Origin: Erysipelotrichaceae bacterium
Lineage (GTDB): Bacteria; Bacillota_I; Bacilli_A; Erysipelotrichales; Erysipelotrichaceae
Assembly: GCA_024681275.1 (NCBI GenBank)
Contig: JAILBD010000025.1
Span: forward strand, 1 to 10,049
DNA length: 10,049 nucleotides
Reading direction: 5' to 3'
The notes under the pieces: model-generated
Told to the model about the DNA's origin: nothing
The model's database searches: none
Seen by the model: the letters and a program-made list of their open reading frames with translations, nothing else
Shown: positions 1-6,122 of the stretch, piece after piece
How positions within the stretch are numbered: position 1 is the stretch's first letter
Layout: every line of letters begins with the position of its first letter
Position numbers and translations under genes: made by a program

Positions 1-776
1 TTCTTGCCCTTTCTGACACCGTGGCATTCCACGAAGTTCATGGATGGATTGCCCATGAAGTCAGCACAGAAGATGTTGGCCGGCTCGCCATAGAGTTCGA
101 GCGGCGGACAGTACTGCTGCAGAAGACCCAGCTTGATCAGAGCGACCTTCGTGGACAGCGTCATGGCCTCCGACTGGTCATGCGTGACATAGACGAACGT
201 CGAACCCGTGTTCAGATGCAGTCTCTTGAGCTCGGCACGCATGTCGTTCCTCAGTTTGGCATCCAGGTTGGACAGAGGCTCATCCATCAGCAGGACTTTT
301 GGATTCGGTGCCAGAGTACGGGCGATCGCAACACGCTGCTGCTGACCGCCGGAAAGTTCTGCCGGATAACGGTCCTTGTATTCCTCGATGCGCATCGTCT
401 TGCAGATCTCATCGACTCTCGCCTCGATCTCTTCTTTAGGCCACTTCATGTTCTCCAGACCAAAGGAGATGTTCCTTCTGACGGTCATGTGCGGCCACAG
501 AGCGTAGTTCTGGAAGAGGAAACCGATATTCCTCTTATCCGGAGAAAGGTTGATGCCCTTCTCATCCGAGAAGACACAGACATCATCGAAATAGATCTCA
601 CCCTCGGTCGGCGTCTCAAGACCGGCGATCATCCTCAGCGTCGTCGTCTTGCCGCAGCCGGAAGGTCCCAGCAAAGAAACGAATTCACCGTCTTTGATCA
701 CCATGTTCAGGTTATCGACAGCCTTCGATCCCTTTGCGAACTGTTTTGTTATATTGACTAATTTTATCGTTGGCAT
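1..776 (-). CDS. ABC transporter ATP-binding protein, ferric-type importer (3' end missing)
   Basis: This is the nucleotide-binding subunit that powers the importer encoded just upstream; it acts on the inner face of the membrane. All diagnostic motifs are visible: Walker A GPSGCGKTT (residues 37-45), Q-loop Gln89 in FLFQNYALWPHMTV, signature LSGGQQQRVAIAR (141-153), Walker B VLLMDEP (161-167), D-loop SNLD (169-172) and switch His199 in VTHDQ. The order and wording fit the FbpC/PotA/MalK-like importer class. About 258 codons are present. The C-terminal regulatory (TOBE-like) part, expected in this class, lies beyond base 1. The ATG at 776-774 is chosen because an AGGAGGA ribosome binding site sits at 791-785, and it starts only 5 bases after the permease stop, so translation is probably coupled. 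Ferric specificity is inferred from the gene set and not from this subunit. Confidence 0.95.
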   Translation of the reverse strand, partial: MPTIKLVNITKQFAKGSKAVDNLNMVIKDGEFVSLLGPSGCGKTTTLRMIAGLETPTEGEIYFDDVCVFSDEKGINLSPDKRNIGFLFQNYALWPHMTVRRNISFGLENMKWPKEEIEARVDEICKTMRIEEYKDRYPAELSGGQQQRVAIARTLAPNPKVLLMDEPLSNLDAKLRNDMRAELKRLHLNTGSTFVYVTHDQSEAMTLSTKVALIKLGLLQQYCPPLELYGEPANIFCADFMGNPSMNFVECHGVRKGK

Positions 777-781
777 ATATT

Positions 782-2575
782 TTATCCTCCTACACCCTTT
801 TCGATCGAAGCACCTGTCAGCTTCTCAACAGAGAAGTTGATCGCCAGCACGACGATGATGATCAGCAGGTTGACAGCATTCGAGAACTGCGTGTAGCCTT
901 TCTCATCGTAGAACAGCAGCAAGGTCGTCAGGACTCTGTTGTTTGCCGTGACCAGGATGACGAAGAGCGACAGCTCTCTCATCGCCGAAATGAACGGCAG
1001 CAGATATCCGGAAACGATCGTCGTCTTTTCGATCGGAATGATGATCCTCGTCATACGCTTGACCCATGGAACGCCCATGATGATACCGGCTTCTTCGATC
1101 TCCGGCGACAGCTGCAGCATCGAGTTGACACCGGACCTGGAAGCCATCGGCAGATACTTGACCGTACCGATCAGGGCCAGGATCGCGAACGATCCGTACA
1201 GGGAAGGCATGATACCGCGTTTAGTCGCAAACATCGACAGGTAGATGGCAGAAAGAGCCATCGAAGGGATCAGGTAAGGGATGAAGGTCAGGTTCTCGAC
1301 CAGCTGAGAAAGGAAAGACCCCCTCCTTCTGACGATACAGTAACCGGCCAGGAAGCCCAATGTACCGGCGCCGATCGAACAGGTGACAGCCAGCTTGAGC
1401 GAATTGAACAGTGTCCTGTAGACCTCCGAGTTGCGCAGGATGCCCGGCTCAGACTGCCAGGTATCGTGTCCCTGTGCCTGCCCGATCCAGAAGCTCAGCG
1501 TCAGATTGCTGAAGTCGTAGATGCCGGTATAAGCCAGCAGCGACTCCAGGGCAAAGGTGACCAGCGGGATGACCGACATCGTCATGACCACGAAGAACGC
1601 GATGCATGAGATCGGCGTGCGCCAGATGCCCAGATGGAAGATCGAGATGTTGGCGCTCTTGCCGGTGACCGTCGCATAGGACTTGCGGTTGCCGATCATC
1701 TTCTGGTTGACGAACATGATGATGACCGAGATCACGATCATGATCAGAGCCAGGATGTAACCGACACCCGGATTGGTGCCGTTGATCGACGCATACAGCT
1801 CGGTCGTCAGGACATAATATCGCACCGGCAGACCCAGGAACTGCGGCGTCGCAAAGGAAGCCATCGCACCTGAGAAGACCAGGATGATAGTACTCAACAC
1901 GGCAGGCATGACGATAGGGATCGTGATCTTCAGGAACATCCTGAGACGGTTGGTCTTCAGGATGATCGCCGCCTCCTCCAGGTTGGCATCCATGTTATGC
2001 AGGATGCCGCCGATCAGGATATAGGCGAACGGCGCGTAATGCATGCCGGTCACGACGATGATCGGGAATTCCCCATAGGCAAACCAGGTCGGTACCTGAA
2101 TGCCCGTCAGCGAAAAGAAGATGCCGTTGGAACCGGTGACATCGATGTTCTTGAAGAAGTTCTTCCAGGCCAGAGCCAGGGTCCAGCTGGGCATGATGTA
2201 CGGGAAGATGAACAGCTTGGTCAGCAGTCCCTTCCAGCGCATGTCGCTTCTGGAGACCAGCCAGGCGAAAGAGCCACCGATCAGGATCGAAACGACACAG
2301 GCCCAGGCACTCGTCTTGATGGAATTCAGGATAGGATCCCAGAGCAGAGACTTGGAGAAGTCAGACCGGAACAGCCTGTTCCAGTGGTAGGTCGTAAAGG
2401 AGCCTACCGCCTGATGGACCCTCGATTTCTCCGAAGCGTGGACGATGAAAGTATCGCGCACGATGGAGACCAGCGGGATGACCACCAGGAAGCTCAGAAC
2501 GACCACAAAGAGTACTAAAAGGACATTGTAAGGTTTGGAGAAAAATGTTTTGATTCTATTCCAACGTTTTTTCAC
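782..2575 (-). CDS. Fused two-domain ABC transporter permease, ferric-type (FbpB-like)
   Basis: This integral membrane protein of 597 aa forms the translocation path of the importer. It carries two homologous halves in one chain, as in FbpB-type permeases, so one polypeptide probably replaces the usual permease dimer. Hydrophobic segments occur near residues 17-40, 88-107, 120-137, 170-192, 220-245 and 270-290 in the first half. The second half repeats the pattern from about 320 to 582. Each half has the cytoplasmic EAA loop that docks the ATPase: NLEEAAIILKTNRLR then IPIVMPA (198-225), and IEEAGIIMGVPWVKR then IIIPIEK (493-517). A region of about 60 residues in the second half, between TM segments near 340 and 392, is probably extracytoplasmic. 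The start is GTG at 2575-2573, supported by AAGGAGGA 8 bases upstream. The gene follows the binding-protein gene across a hairpin and precedes the ATPase by 5 bases. Confidence 0.93.
   Translation of the reverse strand: MKKRWNRIKTFFSKPYNVLLVLFVVVLSFLVVIPLVSIVRDTFIVHASEKSRVHQAVGSFTTYHWNRLFRSDFSKSLLWDPILNSIKTSAWACVVSILIGGSFAWLVSRSDMRWKGLLTKLFIFPYIMPSWTLALAWKNFFKNIDVTGSNGIFFSLTGIQVPTWFAYGEFPIIVVTGMHYAPFAYILIGGILHNMDANLEEAAIILKTNRLRMFLKITIPIVMPAVLSTIILVFSGAMASFATPQFLGLPVRYYVLTTELYASINGTNPGVGYILALIMIVISVIIMFVNQKMIGNRKSYATVTGKSANISIFHLGIWRTPISCIAFFVVMTMSVIPLVTFALESLLAYTGIYDFSNLTLSFWIGQAQGHDTWQSEPGILRNSEVYRTLFNSLKLAVTCSIGAGTLGFLAGYCIVRRRGSFLSQLVENLTFIPYLIPSMALSAIYLSMFATKRGIMPSLYGSFAILALIGTVKYLPMASRSGVNSMLQLSPEIEEAGIIMGVPWVKRMTRIIIPIEKTTIVSGYLLPFISAMRELSLFVILVTANNRVLTTLLLFYDEKGYTQFSNAVNLLIIIVVLAINFSVEKLTGASIEKGVGG
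785..791 (-). promoter_or_regulatory. Ribosome binding site of the ATPase, inside the permease 3' end
   Basis: AGGAGGA on the minus strand is part of the last permease codons (Gly-Gly followed by TAA) and lies 8 bases before the ATPase ATG. The ribosome finishing the permease therefore covers the initiation site of the next gene, which favours coupled, near-stoichiometric synthesis. Confidence 0.8.
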
Positions 2576-2583
2576 GTTCTTTG

Positions 2584-2591
2584 TCCTCCTT
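2584..2591 (-). promoter_or_regulatory. Ribosome binding site that fixes the GTG start of the permease
   Basis: AAGGAGGA on the minus strand lies 8 bases ahead of a GTG codon that is followed by AAA AAA CGT. The next in-frame ATG is far inside the protein, beyond the first hydrophobic segment, so the GTG is the only credible start. Confidence 0.8.
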
Positions 2592-2595
2592 CAAT

Positions 2596-2633
2596 AAAAA
2601 AGGGGATGGGCTTAAAAGCCCAAGCCCTTTTTT
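2596..2633 (-). terminator. Intercistronic hairpin between binding protein and permease (attenuator-like)
   Basis: Read on the minus strand, six A are followed by GGGCTTGGGCTT, a short A/T loop, AAGCCCATCCCC and six T. The six loop-proximal base pairs are perfect. The stem then continues with a T-A pair, a two-base mismatch and three G-C pairs. The T-run follows at once, as in an intrinsic terminator, yet the permease ribosome binding site lies only a few bases further on. In importer operons such a structure commonly lets part of the transcripts end after the binding protein and protects its mRNA 3' end. Because A- and T-runs flank both sides, it could act in both directions. Confidence 0.75.
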
Positions 2634-2652
2634 CTAATTTAATGATCCAGGA

Positions 2653-3870
2653 TTATTTGATCAGCTGGATGAAGTCTTCAACGTCAGCTCTGTATTCAGC
2701 AGCCTGCTCAGCATCTTCCTGAACGAGGATGTTCTTCCATTCCTTGACGCTCATATCACCATCAGCTACAGGGTTGGCAGTGTTACCTGAGTAATCGCCG
2801 TATCTGCCCTGCATGCCTTTGTAAACTGAACCATCAGCACAAGTCAGTTCGCCATTGCCATACCAGCCCTCTTCTGAATACAACCAGATCAGGAAAGCCT
2901 TGGCGAGTTCCGGGTTGTCAGCATTCTGGACCTGTAAAGCATAGATCGGATAAATGAAACCGGCAACAGGATTGACATTGTCAGTCGTGTATAAGAGGTT
3001 CCAGGTCACGCCGTCTTCACGCTGAGCGCGGGACTTCAGATACTTGTTCAGTGTCAGCAAGCCGCTCATTGGCTTCTCAGCAGCAGCGATATCCTTCGCG
3101 ATCGTTGAGTCAGATGAACCAAGCACCATGTCGTTGGCATACATCATCTTGATGAACTGATAACCGGCATTCGGGCAGCCCTCATCCAGTACGAGGTCTG
3201 TTCCGTAGTAATCCTTGTAAGCAGCTTCCAGCTTCGCAGCATTCTCTTCAGAAGTCAGGTTGACCAGGAAGTTCATGTTGACGCCTTCCGTTGTCGGATC
3301 CTTCATGCAGAACGCACCCTTGTTGGCAGGATCTGTGCAATACCAGATGTTCGTGATATCGCCTTCGTTGTAAGTGTTGTCAGCACCGTTGTTGTACATG
3401 ATGACCTTGTTGCAGTAATCCCAGACGAGCAGAGGTTCGCAATCATCGCCTACCAGATCCTTGATCTCCTGGTTGTACCAGTTGTAGACATAACCTTCTT
3501 CGACCAGGTCTGTCAGAACACGAGCACCATCCTGAATGAAGATGATATCAGCGCCGCTGACACCCTCTTTGACTTCCTGAGCGACCTGAGTGACCTGGTT
3601 GGTATCACCGATCTGTGTTCCTTCGTATTCAACTTCCGGAGCATATTTACCCATGAAAGCTTCAAGAGCGGATACAGCAACTGAGTGAGTCGTATAGATC
3701 GTCAGCTTGTTGCCGTTTGCGATACCGGCAGCCAGAAGCTCCTCAAACGTCTCGGCAGCTGTCTCTTCAGCCGGCTCCTCAGCCGGTTCAGGTGTCGTAC
3801 CGCCGCCTGAGCAGGCAGCCAGTGACAGGCACATCAGAACAGCTAACAATAAAGCAAATAGTTTTTTCAT
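2653..3870 (-). CDS. Lipoprotein solute-binding protein of a ferric-type ABC importer
   Basis: This 405-aa extracellular receptor delivers substrate to the permease. Residues 1-20 form a lipoprotein signal (Lys-Lys, hydrophobic core, lipobox LAAC with lipidated Cys20). A short Gly/Pro/Glu/Ala-rich tether (21-45) follows, and then a periplasmic-binding-protein fold starting at KLTIYTTHSVAVSALEAF (55-72). The wording of the first strand and of SGADIIFIQDG (105-115) fits the Fe3+/AfuA-FbpA-like group of extracellular binding proteins. That group also includes thiamine, phosphonate, sulfonate and sugar-phosphate binders, so the ligand is not settled. The mature chain has six Cys (144, 153, 178, 188, 232, 344). 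The ATG at 3870 has an AAGGGA ribosome binding site, and it is the first gene of the operon, with its own promoter and a 3' hairpin. Confidence 0.9.
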   Translation of the reverse strand: MKKLFALLLAVLMCLSLAACSGGGTTPEPAEEPAEETAAETFEELLAAGIANGNKLTIYTTHSVAVSALEAFMGKYAPEVEYEGTQIGDTNQVTQVAQEVKEGVSGADIIFIQDGARVLTDLVEEGYVYNWYNQEIKDLVGDDCEPLLVWDYCNKVIMYNNGADNTYNEGDITNIWYCTDPANKGAFCMKDPTTEGVNMNFLVNLTSEENAAKLEAAYKDYYGTDLVLDEGCPNAGYQFIKMMYANDMVLGSSDSTIAKDIAAAEKPMSGLLTLNKYLKSRAQREDGVTWNLLYTTDNVNPVAGFIYPIYALQVQNADNPELAKAFLIWLYSEEGWYGNGELTCADGSVYKGMQGRYGDYSGNTANPVADGDMSVKEWKNILVQEDAEQAAEYRADVEDFIQLIK

Positions 3871-3894
3871 TATGATTCCCTTTCTGTTAACCTC

Positions 3895-3911
3895 GTGGCA
3901 GAAAGTGCCAC
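3895..3911 (-). promoter_or_regulatory. Perfect inverted repeat at the predicted transcript start of the importer operon
   Basis: GTGGCA and TGCCAC form a perfect 6-bp inverted repeat around a 5-base centre. It begins about 7 bases downstream of the TATAAT box, so it would lie at the very 5' end of the mRNA and 24 bases before the start codon. It may be an operator or a 5' stem-loop that stabilises the transcript; the sequence alone does not decide. Confidence 0.55.
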
Positions 3912-3917
3912 ATCACT

Positions 3918-3948
3918 ATTATATAACTTTTTATGTAAGCGCACCCAA
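3918..3948 (-). promoter_or_regulatory. Promoter of the importer operon
   Basis: A perfect -10 box TATAAT lies at 3923-3918 on the minus strand, 47 bases from the start codon of the binding-protein gene. The best -35 candidate, TTGGGT at 3948-3943, is poor and sits at a long 19-base spacing. The promoter may therefore depend on an activator or be intrinsically modest. A pseudo-palindrome (3934-3947) overlaps the -35 area. Confidence 0.6.
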
Positions 3949-3962
3949 ACAATTGCCCCTGA

Positions 3963-3995
3963 CAAAAAGAAAAAGGCCCCTTTGCGGGAAGCCTT
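3963..3995 (-). terminator. Intrinsic terminator of the STAS operon
   Basis: On the minus strand, AAGGC, a TT bulge and CCC pair with GGG-GCCTT across a GCAAA loop, and the stem is followed directly by TTTTTCTTTTT. It lies 12 bases after the stop of the STAS-kinase gene. It separates that operon from the importer promoter just downstream. Confidence 0.8.
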
Positions 3996-4007
3996 GTGTA
4001 ACATTTT

Positions 4008-5168
4008 TCAGTAGACCAGTGAGTCGTTCTTGTCGACGTATTCGATCAGCTGCTTCATGTAGTGATCGATCAGCTCCTGCTCATCCGGCCTGCGCTTCAA
4101 AGTCCTGCGCAGGATCCTGGTATAGGAGATGACCCTGGCTTTGGAAATGACCGACTCAATGAACGCTTCATCCTTATCCTCAAAATAGAAACGGAAGAGC
4201 TTGTCCATGATCTCCTTGGCCAGATCGCAATCGATCTTCAGGAAATCCTCGATCTCCCTCTTGTCCAGCTCACCGAAACCCTGGTATGCCAGGTAGATCG
4301 AAGCGAACTCGAAGATCGGATGGCCCCAGGCCAGCGTATCCATGTCGATGAGGATCGGCTCAACGCCATCGTAATGCACGTTGTTGGTGTGATAATCCCC
4401 GTGCAGCATGAAACGATGCTCAGGGATCTCTTTGATCATCTGATGCAGCTTCTTGTAGGTCTTTGCAGGGATCTTCTCCTTCAGCCATTCCGCCCATTCA
4501 AGAGCCGTCTTCTTCGCATCGGGGATCAGATCGCTGCTGACCGGCGTCCCATGGATCTCCTTCAACATGTCCGCAAAGATCTTCACGTACTTGTCGATAT
4601 TTTTCCTGTCCTCCAGGATCAGCTTGGTGATCGATTTGGCATTGAGGAGCTCAAAGACCGAACCGATCTTGTCGCCGACTCTGACCACATCGAAAGGGAT
4701 CGCCGTATTGATGCCCATGACCAGTGCCGTCTTGGCCAGTTCCCGTTCACGCTTGATATCGTCCAGCGCATCGGAATTCTTATAGACCTTGACGATCGTA
4801 TCCGGATTGATCCGATAGACGATACCGTTGGAACCCTCGCCGATCATCTCGCATCCTTCGACGCTCAGACGGCGGTATCCCTTTTCGATATCCATCATCT
4901 CCGTAAAACCCGTCATGGAAAAGATATCATAGACCTCAGCACTGCAGTTGATGATCTTCAGATCTTTCTCTTTCTTCTTCAGACGCAGGATCTGCCTGAG
5001 TCCGGCTGAAGAGATGTATCTCAGATCGTCGGCATCGATGACCAACGATCCATCGGGATGCTCATCGCGGATCTTCTGTATCTCAGCGCCGACCGCTTCG
5101 GCATTCTCAGTATCAAAAGCGCCTTCCAGGTGTATCGTCAGGATGCCGTTTTCATTTTCGTATCTCAT
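4008..5168 (-). CDS. STAS domain fused to an APH-like kinase domain
   Basis: Two domains are visible in 386 aa. Residues 1-98 are a STAS (anti-sigma-factor antagonist) domain with YISSAGLRQI (51-60), where Ser54 matches the phosphoacceptor Ser of SpoIIAA/RsbV, and ending in SMTGFTEMMDIE. Residues 105-386 resemble the aminoglycoside phosphotransferase/choline kinase fold. They contain a glycine loop IGEGSNGIVYRI (109-120), likely nucleotide-binding Lys127 in IVKVYK, the catalytic loop HGDYHTNN (256-263) with Asp258 and Asn263, and the metal-binding ILIDMD (272-277). All key kinase residues are present, so activity is plausible. The substrate is unknown; small molecules or a STAS partner are both possible. 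It starts at ATG 5168 with a GGAGAAGGA site, 19 bases after the GHKL ATPase gene, and is the last gene of the operon. The domain assignment is firm, the biological role is not. Confidence 0.88.
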   Translation of the reverse strand: MRYENENGILTIHLEGAFDTENAEAVGAEIQKIRDEHPDGSLVIDADDLRYISSAGLRQILRLKKKEKDLKIINCSAEVYDIFSMTGFTEMMDIEKGYRRLSVEGCEMIGEGSNGIVYRINPDTIVKVYKNSDALDDIKRERELAKTALVMGINTAIPFDVVRVGDKIGSVFELLNAKSITKLILEDRKNIDKYVKIFADMLKEIHGTPVSSDLIPDAKKTALEWAEWLKEKIPAKTYKKLHQMIKEIPEHRFMLHGDYHTNNVHYDGVEPILIDMDTLAWGHPIFEFASIYLAYQGFGELDKREIEDFLKIDCDLAKEIMDKLFRFYFEDKDEAFIESVISKARVISYTRILRRTLKRRPDEQELIDHYMKQLIEYVDKNDSLVY

Positions 5169-5187
5169 TTCCTTCTCCTGTCCGCGA

Positions 5188-5730
5188 TCACCTGAAGATC
5201 TTTCTCATCGTAAGGATATTGTGACCGTCTTTGCGTTCATACATGACAGAATCCATCAGCTTCTTGATCATGAAGATGCCCAGACCGCCGATCTGACGAT
5301 ACTTGGCTTCTTCCGTGACATCCGGATCCTCCTTGGCAAGCGGATCGAACTCCATGCCGTTATCGATCAGAGTCACCTTCACCTCATCGCCCTCGAAAGC
5401 CATCGAGACAAGAGCCTTGCCCTTTTCCGAGATGCCCTCATACGCGTAATGCGCCACATTCACGAAAGCCTCTTCCATCGCCAGCGTGACCTCCATGATC
5501 TTCTTCATGCCGCCATCCCGCTTCTCCAGTTCCTCTTCCATGAACGCAAGCACATCATGCAGCTGCTTGACATCCGCATCGAATTCCTTCTGCACCACAT
5601 CAGCCGCCGGCACACAGTCCTCTTCACGCTCAAAAGGATCGTCCATCGTGATCTGCTGATCAGGCGACCCTGTTTCTTTTTCGTTCAGACAATCCTGTTT
5701 GTCTTTTTCTTCAAATGTGTTGATGACCAT
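5188..5730 (-). CDS. SpoIIAB/RsbW-like GHKL ATPase (anti-sigma factor / serine kinase family)
   Basis: Members of this family bind ATP, sequester a target (classically a sigma factor) and phosphorylate a STAS partner on serine. The GHKL motifs are visible: N-box MEEAFVNVAHYAY (85-97, Glu and Asn91 for Mg-ATP), G1 box DNGMEFDP (123-130) and G2 box IGGLGIFMIKKLMD (147-160). The core spans roughly residues 45-180, and an acidic, low-hydrophobicity extension precedes it. The ATG at 5730 begins 13 bases after the STAS gene stop but has no clear ribosome binding site. An in-frame GTG at 5613-5611 has GAAGAGGA 4 bases before it and would give a 141-aa protein of normal family length, so the start is uncertain. 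Its position between two STAS-encoding genes makes both STAS proteins likely partners. Whether it binds a sigma factor cannot be told here. Confidence 0.88.
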   Translation of the reverse strand: MVINTFEEKDKQDCLNEKETGSPDQQITMDDPFEREEDCVPAADVVQKEFDADVKQLHDVLAFMEEELEKRDGGMKKIMEVTLAMEEAFVNVAHYAYEGISEKGKALVSMAFEGDEVKVTLIDNGMEFDPLAKEDPDVTEEAKYRQIGGLGIFMIKKLMDSVMYERKDGHNILTMRKIFR

Positions 5731-5743
5731 GCCCAGGGATCGA

Positions 5744-6043
5744 TCACTCTATCGTCAGTATTCCGGTGAAGCCTGTCATTTCCAGGACTTCCATGATCTC
5801 GTCGTTGACATTGCGAAGAGTCATCTTGCCCGACTTTTCGTTCATGCCTTTCTGCGCATTCAGGAAAACTCTCAGACCTGCTGAAGAGACATATTCCAGT
5901 TCCGCCAGATCCAGGATCAGCTCACTGATGTTTTCAGGAAGATCGTTCAGCGCCTCCTCCAGCTGCGGAGAAGTGATCGTATCGAGCCTTCCCGAAAGAT
6001 CGAACTTGCAGCAATCATCCTTGACCACTTTATTTATTTCCAT
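5744..6043 (-). CDS. STAS-domain anti-sigma factor antagonist (SpoIIAA/RsbV-like)
   Basis: This 99-aa cytoplasmic protein consists of one STAS domain, the normal length for SpoIIAA/RsbV. It has the expected layout: an N-terminal strand with FDLSGRLDTITSPQLEEAL (14-32), ILDLAELEYVSSAGLRVFL (43-61) with Ser54 at the phosphoacceptor position, and the C-terminal EVLEMTGFTGILTIE (85-99). In known systems the unphosphorylated form binds the GHKL kinase and releases its target. The Asp that usually precedes the phosphoserine is Ser53 here. ATG 6043 has a strong AGGAGG at 6056-6051. It is the first gene of the operon, with the ATPase gene following by 13 bases. It shares the SSAGLR and MTGFT motifs with the STAS part of the fusion protein, pointing to an old duplication or common ancestry. 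Confidence 0.93.
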   Translation of the reverse strand: MEINKVVKDDCCKFDLSGRLDTITSPQLEEALNDLPENISELILDLAELEYVSSAGLRVFLNAQKGMNEKSGKMTLRNVNDEIMEVLEMTGFTGILTIE

Positions 6044-6061
6044 TTAAAAACCTCCTGTTAT

Positions 6062-6092
6062 TGAATTTGAACATATTCAGAATCTAAATTCA
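6062..6092. repeat. AT-rich inverted repeats in the divergent intergenic region
   Basis: TGAATTT (6062-6068) and AAATTCA (6086-6092) are perfect inverted copies, and a smaller TGAA-CATA-TTCA palindrome (6068-6079) lies between them. The outer right arm touches the -10 box of the STAS operon. It could be a regulator site controlling the divergent transcripts, but AT-rich sequence makes chance pairing fairly likely. Confidence 0.35.
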
Positions 6093-6097
6093 TTATA
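6092..6097 (-). promoter_or_regulatory. -10 box of the STAS operon promoter
   Basis: A perfect TATAAT on the minus strand lies 48 bases upstream of the STAS start codon and would start transcription near 6085. No good -35 box is seen at the normal distance (TATAGA-like sequence there). The downstream leader contains an AT-rich inverted repeat. Confidence 0.5.
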
Positions 6098-6116
6098 TTA
6101 CAAAGCGACCTTCATC

Positions 6117-6122
6117 TATAAT
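6117..6122 (+). promoter_or_regulatory. Possible -10 box at the start of the nucleotidyltransferase gene
   Basis: TATAAT overlaps the first ATG (6121) of the nucleotidyltransferase frame. If used, transcription would begin near 6130, just before the second in-frame ATG at 6133, and give an almost leaderless mRNA. There is no convincing -35 box, so this is weak. Confidence 0.25.

Noticed and set aside
21..761. Long plus-strand open frame opposite the ATPase gene
   Set aside because: The minus strand encodes a protein with all ABC ATPase motifs in order; the plus frame is Arg/Gln/Asp-rich with no recognisable motif and no ribosome binding site.
770..2518. Several plus-strand open frames opposite the permease gene
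   Set aside because: Composition is dominated by Arg, Asp, Gln and His, as expected for the reverse frame of a membrane-protein gene; the minus strand has clear EAA loops and membrane spans.
3871..3960. Fur box upstream of the ferric-type importer
   Set aside because: No GATAAT-type repeats are present in the promoter region.
4062..5009. Plus-strand frame of about 315 codons opposite the STAS-kinase gene
   Set aside because: The minus strand carries intact STAS and kinase motifs; the opposite frame has no domain pattern.
4008..6120. Expected sigma factor, PP2C phosphatase or sensor gene for the partner switch
   Set aside because: Searched for around the operon; the neighbours are an importer and RNA/nucleotide genes, and no frame shows sigma or PP2C motifs.
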